From: an uncultured Prevotella sp. | GTDB lineage: Bacteria; Bacteroidota; Bacteroidia; Bacteroidales; Bacteroidaceae | Direction of reading: 5' to 3' | DNA length: 38,100 bases | Assembly (NCBI GenBank): GCA_900316015.1 | Contig: ONBG01000039.1 | Coordinates: 1-38,100 of the forward strand | In this document: piece after piece, positions 8,788 through 16,916 of the stretch | How the letters are laid out: each line of letters opens with the position of its first letter | How positions within the stretch are numbered: position 1 is the first letter of the stretch | Translations under genes and position numbers: made by a program | Notes under the pieces: generated by a model | What the model was told of the DNA's origin: nothing | Database searches by the model: none | The model's input: only the letters and a program-made list of their open reading frames with translations

Positions 8788-8795
8788 CTGACGGT

Positions 8796-9191
8796 ATGAA
8801 AAGGCAGCTGTACATATTTCAGTTGATGATGGCAACACTGATGGTGCTGCTGTCTACGGTTGTCTTGCACCATCATCATGAAGAAGGGATCTGTACCGTG
8901 GTGGAAACCTGTCGTATGGATGGGAACAAGAACGACAGCCATACCGCTCATCATGGACAGGAGAAAAGCGGATGTGTCGTCCAACTGATGCATCAGTTTG
9001 TCGTGAAGGCTTCTTCTACCCATTCGCAGAGTCCCTCTTTCCATACCGTACTTCCGGTTGCGCTGCTTCCCCAATGTTTGGACATCCCCTTCCTCATGGG
9101 CTCTTCCTGTCGCTTTTGGGGTGCAGCTATCGTACGGACCTTTTTCGTTCCATATCGTTTCCTTCGCCGGGGTCCTCCTTCAGATGACTAA
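8796..9191 (+). CDS. Small His-rich exported protein (DUF6769-like), first gene of the metal-efflux cluster
   Basis: The 131-residue product starts MKRQLYIFQ and has one hydrophobic signal or anchor segment (about 7-24). A HHHHEE motif follows directly after it, then DSHTAHH and a few cysteines (in GICT, ETCR and GCVV). A downstream hydrophobic patch (about 85-115) and a basic RFLRRGPP ending complete it. From memory the layout resembles small proteins called DUF6769 that precede CzcA-type pumps in Bacteroidales, but I cannot confirm that here. The His clusters and the position, first in line before a heavy-metal RND pump, suggest periplasmic metal binding or sensing. The frame extends upstream to 8682, but the promoter box at 8780 argues for the ATG at 8796. 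Confidence 0.7.
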   Translation: MKRQLYIFQLMMATLMVLLSTVVLHHHHEEGICTVVETCRMDGNKNDSHTAHHGQEKSGCVVQLMHQFVVKASSTHSQSPSFHTVLPVALLPQCLDIPFLMGSSCRFWGAAIVRTFFVPYRFLRRGPPSDD

Positions 9192-9329
9192 CCTGATGGA
9201 AGGATTTCATGTCCTGCATCCTTATCGTTGTTTATATTTTTATTTTTGGGGTCTCATCTCTACCTCGGAGAGGAGTATCCGTCGGGTCAGGGCTATGAAA
9301 GGTCCTGGCGTAAAATCATATCATCAATC

Positions 9330-12300
9330 ATGATTCATAAGATCATTTATTATTCTATACATCATAAATTTATGGTGCTGTTGCTCGTCTTGGCGATCAT
9401 CGGTGGGGGATTATATTCCCTGAGCACCATCAACGTCGACTCTACGCCTGACATTACGAACAATCAGGTGCAGGTGATCACTTCTTCCCCCAACCTTTCT
9501 ACCCTCGATATAGAACAGTTTGTCACTTATCCGGTTGAGCTTGCCATGTCGAATTTGCCCGGAGTAGAAGACATCCGATCAATTTCACGCTTTGGATTAT
9601 CCGTGGTGACCGTTGTCTTCAAAGAGAATATGGGTACTTACTTGCCCCGACAACTCGTGGAAGAGAAGCTCAGTGAAGTGGAGGAGCAGATCCCAGAGGG
9701 CTTTGGCAAACCGGAAATGGGTCCGATCACGACTGGATTGGGAGAGATATACCAGTATACCCTTGTGCCCAAAGACCCTCATCGGTACACGCCTCAGGAG
9801 TTGCGTACGTTGCAGGACTGGGTGGTCAAGCGAAGACTCTCTATGATCCCGGGCGTGGTGGACGTCAATTCTTTCGGTGGCAGCATCAAGCAATATGAGA
9901 TTTCTCTCAGCAGTGAACAGTTGAACGCTCGCCATGTGACGATGAATGAGGTATTCGAGGCTTTGAGCAAGAATAATGTCAGTACAGGTGGGGCGTACAT
10001 TGAGAAAGACCATCTGGCAAGCTTCATCCGTGGAGAGGGACTGGTGCAGTCAATGGATGATATCAAAAATATCGTCGTGAAGAACGAAGGGGGAATCCCA
10101 ATTTTGATCAAGGATGTGGCCGAGGACGTTCGTTTTGGGCATCAGGTACGGTATGGGGCATTCACCCAGGATGGTCAGGAGGCTGTGGGAGGAATGATCC
10201 TGATGCTGAAAGGCGCCAACTCCGATCAGGTAGTCAACGCCGTCAAGGACAGGATGAAAAACGTACAGAAATCATTGCCAGCTGATATCCAGATCAAGCC
10301 GTTCCTCGATCGTTCCGAATTGATCAGTCGTACGACACATACGATCGCGCGAAACTTGATGGAAGGGGCACTCATCGTCATCTTTGTATTAGTCCTTTTA
10401 TTAGGTAGTATCCGTGGAGGGCTGATCACAGCATCCGTGATCCCACTTGCCTTATTGTTCGCCTTCATCCTGATGAGGGTCTTTGGCGTGTGGGCCAACC
10501 TGATGAGTTTGGGTGCCATCGACTTTGGCATTATCGTTGATGGGGCTGTGATCATCGTCGAAGGGATCGTGCATAAGATCGAGCGTACCATGAGTAAGCG
10601 TCCTACGGGCATGGGGCGTGCGGACATGGATCAGATCAGTTACCAAGCGGCATCGACGATGATGGGATCCGCTTTCTTTGGGCAGTTGATCATCTTGATT
10701 GTCTTTACACCGATCTTGTTCCTCTCTGGGGTGAGCGGGAAAATGTTCCAACCAATGGCATATACGTTCTCCTTCGCAGTGTTAGGAGCCCTGATCCTTT
10801 GCCTGACCTACGTCCCGGTGGCATCCGACCTGCTGTTGCGTCCCCTCCGAAACCAGCAGAATGCCTTCGCCCGTCTTGAAAGGCAACTGAAAATGTTCAG
10901 CCAACGGATCCTGGAGCGTATACAGGGTGCTTACCGTCCATTGCTTCTTTATTCCTTGGCGCACAGGAAACTCGTGCTTTCTATGGCTGGTGGACTGTTC
11001 CTGCTGTCAGCACTCCTGTTTGGTAGGATGGGAGGGGAGTTCATTCCGAGCTTGGATGAAGGGGATATCGCCATGCAGACCTTCCTCCGACCTGGTAGTT
11101 CTCTCTCTGAAACTATCCAACGCGAAAAAGAGGTGGAGCTCTTATTGAAAAGAAGTTTCCCTGAGATCAAGACCGTTTGCGCACGTATTGGCGTAGCGGA
11201 TATCCCCACTGACCCGATGGGCTTCGATTATACCGACTCCTTTATCATCCTGGAAAAGGATAGAAGCACATGGAAATCAGCCAAGACGAAGGAGGAACTC
11301 ATCGAGAAAATCAAGGAGAAACTCAATACCTTGCCAGGATTGAACTTCTCTTTCTCGCAACCGGTAGCCCTTCGATTTAACGAACTGCTGACGGGTATAC
11401 GGGAAGACGTAGCGGTAAAACTATATGGGGAGGATCTCGATACTTTGAATGAGTTGGGCGATCAGATGTTGGACATCATCAGCAAGGTCCCTGGGGCTGA
11501 GGATGTATCACTGGAACGTACGTCCGGTCTTCCACAGATCACGGTGAAATATGACCGTAAGAGCATTGCGGCTTATGGCCTTGATATCCAAAAACTGAAC
11601 AATTACTTAAGCGCAGCTTTTGCAGGCGCACGCGCTGGAGTGATCTTCGAAGGGGAGAAACGCTTTGACATGGTGATCCGACTCGACCCCAAAGAGCGGA
11701 GTAGCATTGAAGATATCCAGAATCTTTACGTCGACTTGCCCAACGGAGAACTCATTCCGTTGAAAGAGGTGGCTGATATCCGTTATGCTCCTGGACCCAT
11801 GCAGATTAGTCGTGACCAGGCTTCACGACGCATCTATGTGGGAGTTAACGTGCGTGGTCGCGATGTCCAGTCGGTGGTCGACGATATCCAGCATCGCCTG
11901 GACAAGCAGTTGAGGCTTCCTGTTGGCTACCATATCACTTATGGAGGTGAGTTCCAGAACCTGCAAGATGCCAAGCAACGCCTGATGATCGTCATGCCCA
12001 TCGCTTTACTGCTGATCTTTATCTTGTTGTATTTTGCCCTCAGGTCGGTCAAGCAGTCGTTGATGATCTACATGGCCGTGCCCTTGGCATGTATTGGGGG
12101 AGTCTTTTCCCTCGCTTTACGGGGCATGCCTTTCAGCATTTCGGCTGGGGTTGGCTTCATCGTTCTCTTTGGCGTGGCTGTCCTCAATGGACTGGTCCTC
12201 ATCAATCGCTTCAATGTGCTTAAGGAGGAGGGAATGACCGACCTTCGCGAACGGGTCATGAAAGGGACAAAAGAGCGGTTACGCCCGATATTGCTGACTG

Positions 12301-13664
12301 CTACCGCTGCCATGTTGGGTTTCCTTCCCATGGCTGTGTCAGACTCTGCCGGTGCTGAAGTGCAGCGTCCACTTGCCACAGTTGTCATCGGTGGGCTGTT
12401 CACGGCTACCTTGCTCACCTTAGTTGTCGTTCCCGTCTTATACACCTTGGAGGAAAAAATGGGTCAAAAGAATAGGAGCCGAAGCAGGGTTCGTGAGAGT
12501 TTGCCTGGCGTGATGCTCTTCTTGGTGCTGCTCTTCATGCCTTTGAAAGGGCAGGCTCAGCAGGCTATATCCTTGGCTGAGGCCCAGGACTTAGCCCTCA
12601 AGAATTATCCTTCGATGAAGGCTGCACGCTTGAATACACTGAGCAAGAAGGCCTTGCAGCCTTCTGCCTACGGCATCGGAGAGACCGAGGTGTCAACAGG
12701 CGGTGAGGAGATCGGTCAAGGTAACGAGTCTATCTTGACGATTCTTGCCTTGCGACAAAACTTTGACATCTTCAGCTTGGGTGCCAAGAAAGCTTATTTG
12801 GGGCAACAGACGAAGGTATCAGAGGCTGAGGAGAAGGTCATGGAACGCCTCCTGCGACGGGAGGTGGGCATCGATTACGCGAATGCCTATGTAGCCCGGC
12901 AACGAACCCGAGTCTATGAGCATCTTGATTCTGTCTACCAGGACTTTGAAAGGAAAGCTCAACTGCGCTATCAGGCGCAGGCTACGTCGAAATTGGAATA
13001 CATCAGTGCCCGCAATCAGGCACGGCAGGTGGCTTTGTCACTATTGCAAGCGCGCCAGGATGAACGGATGGCTTTGCAGAACCTGAATAGATGGCTGGGA
13101 GTGGGGGCTACATACCTGCCGGTTGATGTCCAACTGAACTTGTCGCCTGTCTTGGTTGACGCTCATCCTTCATTAACGCTCAGTGCTGAGCAGGTCTTGC
13201 TGGCTGAACGCAAGGTGACAGCCGACCGTGCTGCCTATCTCCCCAAATTTTATGTAGAGGCTGGTAGCCAGAAAATTGGTTCGAAGATGGGATACTGGAC
13301 CTATCAGGTAGGGGTCAGCGTACCGCTGTTCACCCGTGCAAGGAATGCTGTGTCCCGTGCTGGACAAATAGAAACGGAAGTGGCGATGACGCGACAGGAG
13401 CAGCAACGCATGGAGTTAGAAAACTCCCGACGTACTTTGTCATCCCAGCATGAGAAATGGAAGGCTTCCTTGGCGTATTACCGGGAGGTGGCCCTTCCTA
13501 TGGCTGAAGAGCAGCAACGGTCAGCGATCCTTTCCTATCAGGAGGGAGAGACGGATTACATCGGCTTCATCCAAAACATGAATGATGCAGTGAAAGTGCA
13601 GCTCGATTACTGGAATACCTATGGGGAATACCTGAACAGTGGCTTGAATTTACAATATTATTAA
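9330..13664 (+). CDS. CzcA/CusA-family heavy-metal RND efflux pump fused to a TolC-like outer membrane efflux domain
   Basis: This is a proton-driven metal exporter of 1444 residues from the ATG at 9330 (MIHKIIYYSI, the typical RND start); an in-frame upstream extension to 9228 is not expected for the family. Residues 1 to about 1043 are a complete HME-type RND pump. D398, D404 and E411 in AIDFGIIVDGAVIIVE have the same spacing as the essential D402, D408 and E415 of Cupriavidus CzcA. The segment EGDIAMQTFLRPGSS lacks the methionine pattern of Cu/Ag pumps, so divalent ions (Co, Zn, Ni, Cd) are more likely; this is inference. After about 1043 come a basic stretch, a hydrophobic segment (about 1054-1070) ending KGQAQ, and a TolC-family domain (about 1075-1444). 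Such fusions are known in Bacteroidetes. The CzcB-like adaptor follows 22 bases later. Confidence 0.95.
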   Translation: MIHKIIYYSIHHKFMVLLLVLAIIGGGLYSLSTINVDSTPDITNNQVQVITSSPNLSTLDIEQFVTYPVELAMSNLPGVEDIRSISRFGLSVVTVVFKENMGTYLPRQLVEEKLSEVEEQIPEGFGKPEMGPITTGLGEIYQYTLVPKDPHRYTPQELRTLQDWVVKRRLSMIPGVVDVNSFGGSIKQYEISLSSEQLNARHVTMNEVFEALSKNNVSTGGAYIEKDHLASFIRGEGLVQSMDDIKNIVVKNEGGIPILIKDVAEDVRFGHQVRYGAFTQDGQEAVGGMILMLKGANSDQVVNAVKDRMKNVQKSLPADIQIKPFLDRSELISRTTHTIARNLMEGALIVIFVLVLLLGSIRGGLITASVIPLALLFAFILMRVFGVWANLMSLGAIDFGIIVDGAVIIVEGIVHKIERTMSKRPTGMGRADMDQISYQAASTMMGSAFFGQLIILIVFTPILFLSGVSGKMFQPMAYTFSFAVLGALILCLTYVPVASDLLLRPLRNQQNAFARLERQLKMFSQRILERIQGAYRPLLLYSLAHRKLVLSMAGGLFLLSALLFGRMGGEFIPSLDEGDIAMQTFLRPGSSLSETIQREKEVELLLKRSFPEIKTVCARIGVADIPTDPMGFDYTDSFIILEKDRSTWKSAKTKEELIEKIKEKLNTLPGLNFSFSQPVALRFNELLTGIREDVAVKLYGEDLDTLNELGDQMLDIISKVPGAEDVSLERTSGLPQITVKYDRKSIAAYGLDIQKLNNYLSAAFAGARAGVIFEGEKRFDMVIRLDPKERSSIEDIQNLYVDLPNGELIPLKEVADIRYAPGPMQISRDQASRRIYVGVNVRGRDVQSVVDDIQHRLDKQLRLPVGYHITYGGEFQNLQDAKQRLMIVMPIALLLIFILLYFALRSVKQSLMIYMAVPLACIGGVFSLALRGMPFSISAGVGFIVLFGVAVLNGLVLINRFNVLKEEGMTDLRERVMKGTKERLRPILLTATAAMLGFLPMAVSDSAGAEVQRPLATVVIGGLFTATLLTLVVVPVLYTLEEKMGQKNRSRSRVRESLPGVMLFLVLLFMPLKGQAQQAISLAEAQDLALKNYPSMKAARLNTLSKKALQPSAYGIGETEVSTGGEEIGQGNESILTILALRQNFDIFSLGAKKAYLGQQTKVSEAEEKVMERLLRREVGIDYANAYVARQRTRVYEHLDSVYQDFERKAQLRYQAQATSKLEYISARNQARQVALSLLQARQDERMALQNLNRWLGVGATYLPVDVQLNLSPVLVDAHPSLTLSAEQVLLAERKVTADRAAYLPKFYVEAGSQKIGSKMGYWTYQVGVSVPLFTRARNAVSRAGQIETEVAMTRQEQQRMELENSRRTLSSQHEKWKASLAYYREVALPMAEEQQRSAILSYQEGETDYIGFIQNMNDAVKVQLDYWNTYGEYLNSGLNLQYY

Positions 13665-13686
13665 ATCCAATTAATCAGAATAGACA

Positions 13687-14871
13687 ATGAAAAAGATTTT
13701 ATTTTATATAGCGTTTCCCTTCTTGGCGATGGCTTCTTTCTCGGCTTGCGGTGACAAGACCGCGGCATCATCGGAGGACAATGCCGATGCAAACGCGACC
13801 AAAGAGGCGGAGGTTTCGGATGTCACCCTTACAGATGCACAGGTCAGGCAATTGAAAATCACAATAGGGGAGATGCCGGAATACCAGTTCTCGGGTAGGA
13901 TAGAGGCGAACGGAACCTTGGCGGTGATGCCACAGAGCGTGGCCAATGTGTCGCCGTTCTCTGGGGCCAATGTCCGGAAAATCCTTGTCCGGGAAGGACA
14001 GGAGGTGGCTCGGGGACAGGTGCTTGCCATCCTTACCCATCCTGACTTGCTTGACTTGCAAGGCAGGTATCTCGATGCCTACAACCGACTCTTGTATGTA
14101 GCGCAGGAGTACAAGCGGCAGCAGAAACTCTACCAGGCACATGTTGGGTCGGGGAAAGATTACCAACAGATCTTCTCGGAGTACCGTACCCTTCAGGGAC
14201 AACTGCGAACCACCGGTGCACAACTGCGGATGATGGGCATCAACCCGGGCTTGGTCGCCAAGGGAAAGACCGTGTCTTCGATTGCCCTCAGGGCTCCTAT
14301 CCGTGGGACTGTGGAGCAAATCCAAGCGGCTACAGGACAGTATGTGGACAATCAGTTGCCGATGTTCAAGATTGTTAACTTCGATCATGTCTACGCCGAC
14401 TTGTTGGTCTTTGAAAAGGACCTTCCTTCTATCAAGGTTGGACAACAGGTTGACTTCGTCCTGAAATCTGCAGGAGGAGCTCGTTTTACGGGGAAGGTGT
14501 ATTCTATTGGCAAGATCTTCGACAGTGAGCCAAAGGCTGCCCATGTGCGGGCTACCATTCAAGGTCCGAAGCAAGGATGGGTAGAGGGCTTGTACCTGTG
14601 CGGAAAGGTGGCCACGGACGTGGTTCGTCGCCGCGCCCTCAGGAGCGATGGCATGGTCGAGGTGAATGGAAAGGCGTATGCCTTTACCGTCACTCGGCAA
14701 AAGGGTACATGGACATTTCATCCCGTGAGGATCGAGAAAGGACGCGAGGAAAACGACTATGTCGAAGTAAAACAAGAAAATAACCGTCTGTCCCATGCGC
14801 AATTTGCGCTCACTGGGGCTTACTATATTCTTTCGGAAATGAAAAAAGCAGAAACAGGGGAGGAAGACTAA
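13687..14871 (+). CDS. RND efflux periplasmic adaptor (CzcB/CusB-like) lipoprotein
   Basis: This membrane fusion protein should link the RND pump to the outer membrane channel domain. It is 394 residues with a lipoprotein signal (MKKILFYIAF... to SFSAC21). Its linker after the cysteine is acidic and Ala-rich. A beta-barrel and lipoyl half-motif follows (VSPFSGANVRKILVREGQEV), then an alpha-hairpin (about 118-180, rich in Gln, Leu and Arg), the second lipoyl half (LRAPIRGTVEQIQAATGQYV) and the C-terminal beta-barrel and membrane-proximal domains. It lacks the extra His/Met-rich N-terminal metal-binding region seen in some CusB and CzcB proteins. It starts 22 bases after the pump and its stop overlaps the next start, so it belongs to the same operon. 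Confidence 0.93.
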   Translation: MKKILFYIAFPFLAMASFSACGDKTAASSEDNADANATKEAEVSDVTLTDAQVRQLKITIGEMPEYQFSGRIEANGTLAVMPQSVANVSPFSGANVRKILVREGQEVARGQVLAILTHPDLLDLQGRYLDAYNRLLYVAQEYKRQQKLYQAHVGSGKDYQQIFSEYRTLQGQLRTTGAQLRMMGINPGLVAKGKTVSSIALRAPIRGTVEQIQAATGQYVDNQLPMFKIVNFDHVYADLLVFEKDLPSIKVGQQVDFVLKSAGGARFTGKVYSIGKIFDSEPKAAHVRATIQGPKQGWVEGLYLCGKVATDVVRRRALRSDGMVEVNGKAYAFTVTRQKGTWTFHPVRIEKGREENDYVEVKQENNRLSHAQFALTGAYYILSEMKKAETGEED

Positions 14872-15146
14872 TGAGGAAGTGGGTGTTCTTTATCTTATGG
14901 GCACTGTCGATATCCGGCAGTGCTCTCGCTCATTCCCATCATGTGCGGTACTATCTGCATATAGACAGTGTGAACCATTCGAAGGAACAGGTGGATTCTA
15001 TCGCTCGGTCTATTCGTGGCGTGCGCACCGCATCTTGGAATGAAAGTCGGCGAGTGTTATATCTGAATTATGATCCTTCCCTGACATCCAGGCGGAGGAT
15101 CCAGCGTGAACTCAAACGGAAGATGGGGCTTAAGGGCGCACGATAG
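14871..15146 (+). CDS. Small exported HMA-like protein without the CxxC metal motif
   Basis: The 91-residue product has a signal peptide (MRKWVFFILWALSISGSALA) and begins its mature part with HSHHVRYYLHID. The rest can be laid out as a beta-alpha-beta-beta-alpha ferredoxin-like fold, as in MerP-type heavy-metal-associated domains: YYLHIDS, a helix with EQVDSIARSIRGV, ASWNESRRVLYLNYD, then a helix with RRIQRELKRK. There is no cysteine in the whole protein, so a classical CxxC site is absent; the HSHH cluster could bind metal instead. The start codon shares one base with the adaptor's stop (TAATG), so the two are translationally coupled. The 3' end overlaps the convergent esterase gene by 17 bases. 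The fold assignment is an inference. Confidence 0.75.
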   Translation: MRKWVFFILWALSISGSALAHSHHVRYYLHIDSVNHSKEQVDSIARSIRGVRTASWNESRRVLYLNYDPSLTSRRRIQRELKRKMGLKGAR

Positions 15147-15807
15147 GATTGTTTCTTAAGGCCCATTGGATTCCTTTTGCCATACGCCAATCGGGTTGCA
15201 TGTAGTGGTTCCCGTTGTTCAGCTCGAAGATGACATTCATGCCAGTGGCCTTGTATTCTTCGTAGAGCTGGCGGGTGTTGTCCTCGATGGTACTGAGAAC
15301 GGGATTCCGCGTGATCTTTTCCCGGTTACCGACGGATAGATAGATGCACTCAGGCACTTTTTCCCACGTGTGCCCATGGACAAAGTCGAGGAAATGGGGA
15401 TACCAGAGTGAACCTGATCCGGAGATAATCCCATCAAATGCGTCCGTTTGATAGGCAGCCCATAGTGCGAACAATCCGGCAAGGGAGTAGCCTGCGAGAT
15501 ACCGTTTGCAGACATGCAGGTCCTTTTCCACGGTTGGAATGACAGACGAGAGGAGCGTGTCAAGCCATTTCCCTGCGTTCCCTGCATAGCCTTCTTCACC
15601 CTTGAAAATAGGCTCAGCGGGCCAAGGTGACATCTCCGCGTCCCAGTCTACGCCGTCAATCTCCACAAGGATAAACTGGCGGGTTCCGATCTTTTGGCAT
15701 TGTTGGTAGATGGCTTCTCCCTCATGTTGGAAGGTATGAAGGTACACGACTGGCAGAGACTTGTCCGTCGTGCCGAATCGTCTGATGGTCTTTCCGTCGA
15801 TTTCCAT
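15130..15807 (-). CDS. Esterase-D/Fes-like alpha/beta hydrolase
   Basis: A 225-residue cytoplasmic serine hydrolase of the putative-esterase family (PF00756 type). The nucleophile is S108 in AGYSLAGLFALWAAY, with alanine in place of the last glycine of GxSxG. H201 in NNGNHYMQPDW is the likely catalytic histidine. No signal peptide is visible. The family includes siderophore esterases, feruloyl esterases and S-formylglutathione hydrolases, and nothing here picks one. It is convergent with the metal cluster and stands alone on its strand. Its upstream region holds the first 22-bp repeat array. The hydrolase class is secure. The substrate is unknown. Confidence 0.85.
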   Translation of the reverse strand: MEIDGKTIRRFGTTDKSLPVVYLHTFQHEGEAIYQQCQKIGTRQFILVEIDGVDWDAEMSPWPAEPIFKGEEGYAGNAGKWLDTLLSSVIPTVEKDLHVCKRYLAGYSLAGLFALWAAYQTDAFDGIISGSGSLWYPHFLDFVHGHTWEKVPECIYLSVGNREKITRNPVLSTIEDNTRQLYEEYKATGMNVIFELNNGNHYMQPDWRMAKGIQWALRNNPIVRP

Positions 15808-15889
15808 ATTCGTCTGTATTTTCTGTTGCAGGTCGTGGTCCCATCGTTAGGATACACGCAGCTTGATAGACTTTGTCGTCTTGATTTCC

Positions 15890-15977
15890 AAAAGGTTATC
15901 TTTTGGCGGCTAAAAGGTTATCTCATGCCTTGCGAAAGGTCATCTCCTGCCTTGTAAAAGGTTATCTTTTACTTTCT
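15890..15977 (+). repeat. Four tandem units with exact 22-bp period, core AAAAGGTTATCT
   Basis: Units start at 15890, 15912, 15934 and 15956. Units 1 and 4 carry AAAAGGTTATCTTTT, a near palindrome of the form AAAAG-N5-CTTTT. Units 2 and 3 are degenerate in the right half (AAAAGGTTATCTCAT and GAAAGGTCATCTCCT). The same unit recurs inverted at 37917-38004. Confidence 0.85.
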
Positions 15978-16104
15978 GTTCTTAATCTGTTGATAATCAG
16001 GAGATTTCTTTGTTCTGCTCCTCTTGTTGCATGAGATAAAACAAAGTCTTGTCATCTCGTAAGGTCACAAGGCTGCCTACTTCATGATAAGACTTTCTTT
16101 GCTT

Positions 16105-16146
16105 ACCATCTGCCATCCTGCTTGTTAGTCGCAGGTGGCAGATGGT
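16105..16146. terminator. Strong hairpin downstream of the rubrerythrin gene
   Basis: The arms at 16105-16121 and 16131-16146 pair over 16 bp with one bulged T and a 9-base loop. It lies 19 bases beyond the rubrerythrin stop. There is no T-tract on the minus strand, while the plus strand reads ATCTTTT after it, so it may end transcription imperfectly or protect the mRNA 3' end instead. Confidence 0.55.
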
Positions 16147-16164
16147 ATCTTTTGGAGATACGGA

Positions 16165-16707
16165 TTAATAATTCTCAGCTTTCAGTTCGAAGAAGCTCTG
16201 GGGATGATTGCAAACCGGGCAGATCTTCGGGGCCTTCGGTCCAACTACGATATGACCGCAGTTGCGGCAAATCCAGATGCAGTCTCCGTCACGGCTGAAG
16301 ACGATGGCATCTTCTATATTCTTCAGCAGTTTGCGATAACGCTCTTCGTGATGCTTCTCAATGGCACCGACAGCACGGAATTTCCAGGCGATCTCTGTGA
16401 AACCTTCCTCCTCGGCTTCCTTCGCCATACGGTCGTACATATCTGTCCACTCATAGTTCTCACCAGCAGCAGCATCTTTCAGGTTGCTAACGGTATCCTT
16501 AATCTCACCGCCTTCGAGATACTTGAACCACAGCTTGGCATGCTCTTTCTCATTGTTGGCTGTTTCGGCAAAGAGGGCGGCGATCTGCTCAAAGCCATCT
16601 TTCTTAGCCTTGCTTGCATAGTAATTGTACTTGGCGTGTGCCTTTGATTCTCCAGCAAATGCTTCTTGGAGATTTTTCTCTGTCTTTGTTCCTTTCAGTT
16701 CTTTCAT
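16165..16707 (-). CDS. rbr: Rubrerythrin (peroxide-scavenging di-iron protein)
   Basis: Rubrerythrin reduces hydrogen peroxide in the cytoplasm of anaerobes, taking electrons through its rubredoxin domain. The product is 180 residues, close to the family's usual length. The four-helix di-iron domain shows E20, E53 with H56 (ENEKEH-type ExxH), E97 and E117 with H120 as likely ligands. The C-terminal rubredoxin domain has C147-x2-C150 and C163-x2-C166. An extra cysteine sits at 143. A TAnnTTTG box (TAATTTTG, complement of 16768-16775) lies about 60 bases before the start codon. The gene appears monocistronic. Confidence 0.96.
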   Translation of the reverse strand: MKELKGTKTEKNLQEAFAGESKAHAKYNYYASKAKKDGFEQIAALFAETANNEKEHAKLWFKYLEGGEIKDTVSNLKDAAAGENYEWTDMYDRMAKEAEEEGFTEIAWKFRAVGAIEKHHEERYRKLLKNIEDAIVFSRDGDCIWICRNCGHIVVGPKAPKICPVCNHPQSFFELKAENY

Positions 16708-16767
16708 CGTTCTAAATGTTTTTGTATGATATAATCATGATCTTGTTTCTTTTTGATCCTGATGTGA

Positions 16768-16775
16768 CAAAATTA
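16768..16775 (-). promoter_or_regulatory. -7 box for rubrerythrin
   Basis: The minus strand reads TAATTTTG, matching TAnnTTTG. I see no TTTG at the proper upstream distance, so only the -7 element is supported. Confidence 0.5.
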
Positions 16776-16916
16776 CAAAAAAAGATGAGAAGGTCTTGCT
16801 TTCTCTATCATTTTTTAACACCTTTCACACGTTTCTAACGCTCTTGATGCGTATTTGTAAAATGAAGAGACTTAACTTAGACTATCTTTTGGAAGACCAT
16901 AAAGAGGTCTCTGTCT

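Larger units (their letters stand above)
15808..16164. other. Intergenic region between the esterase and rubrerythrin genes
   Basis: This holds the four-unit 22-bp-period repeat at 15890-15977 and a strong hairpin at 16105-16146, with about 125 bases of featureless AT-rich sequence between them. No coding frame is convincing. Confidence 0.6.

Noticed and set aside
8614-8838. 75-residue N-terminal extension of the FecR-linked sigma factor
   Set aside because: A consensus promoter lies inside it, and the protein without it has the normal ECF length and start.
9228-9329. 34-residue extension at the start of the RND pump
   Set aside because: The family begins at MIHKIIYYSI; the extension looks like read-through of untranslated sequence.
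13768-14802. 344-residue minus-strand frame opposite the CzcB-like gene
   Set aside because: It is a shadow of the adaptor gene, with composition unlike a real protein and no family resemblance.
15890-15977. CRISPR array
   Set aside because: The 22-bp period leaves only about 7-10 variable bases between cores, far too short for spacers, and no cas genes are present.
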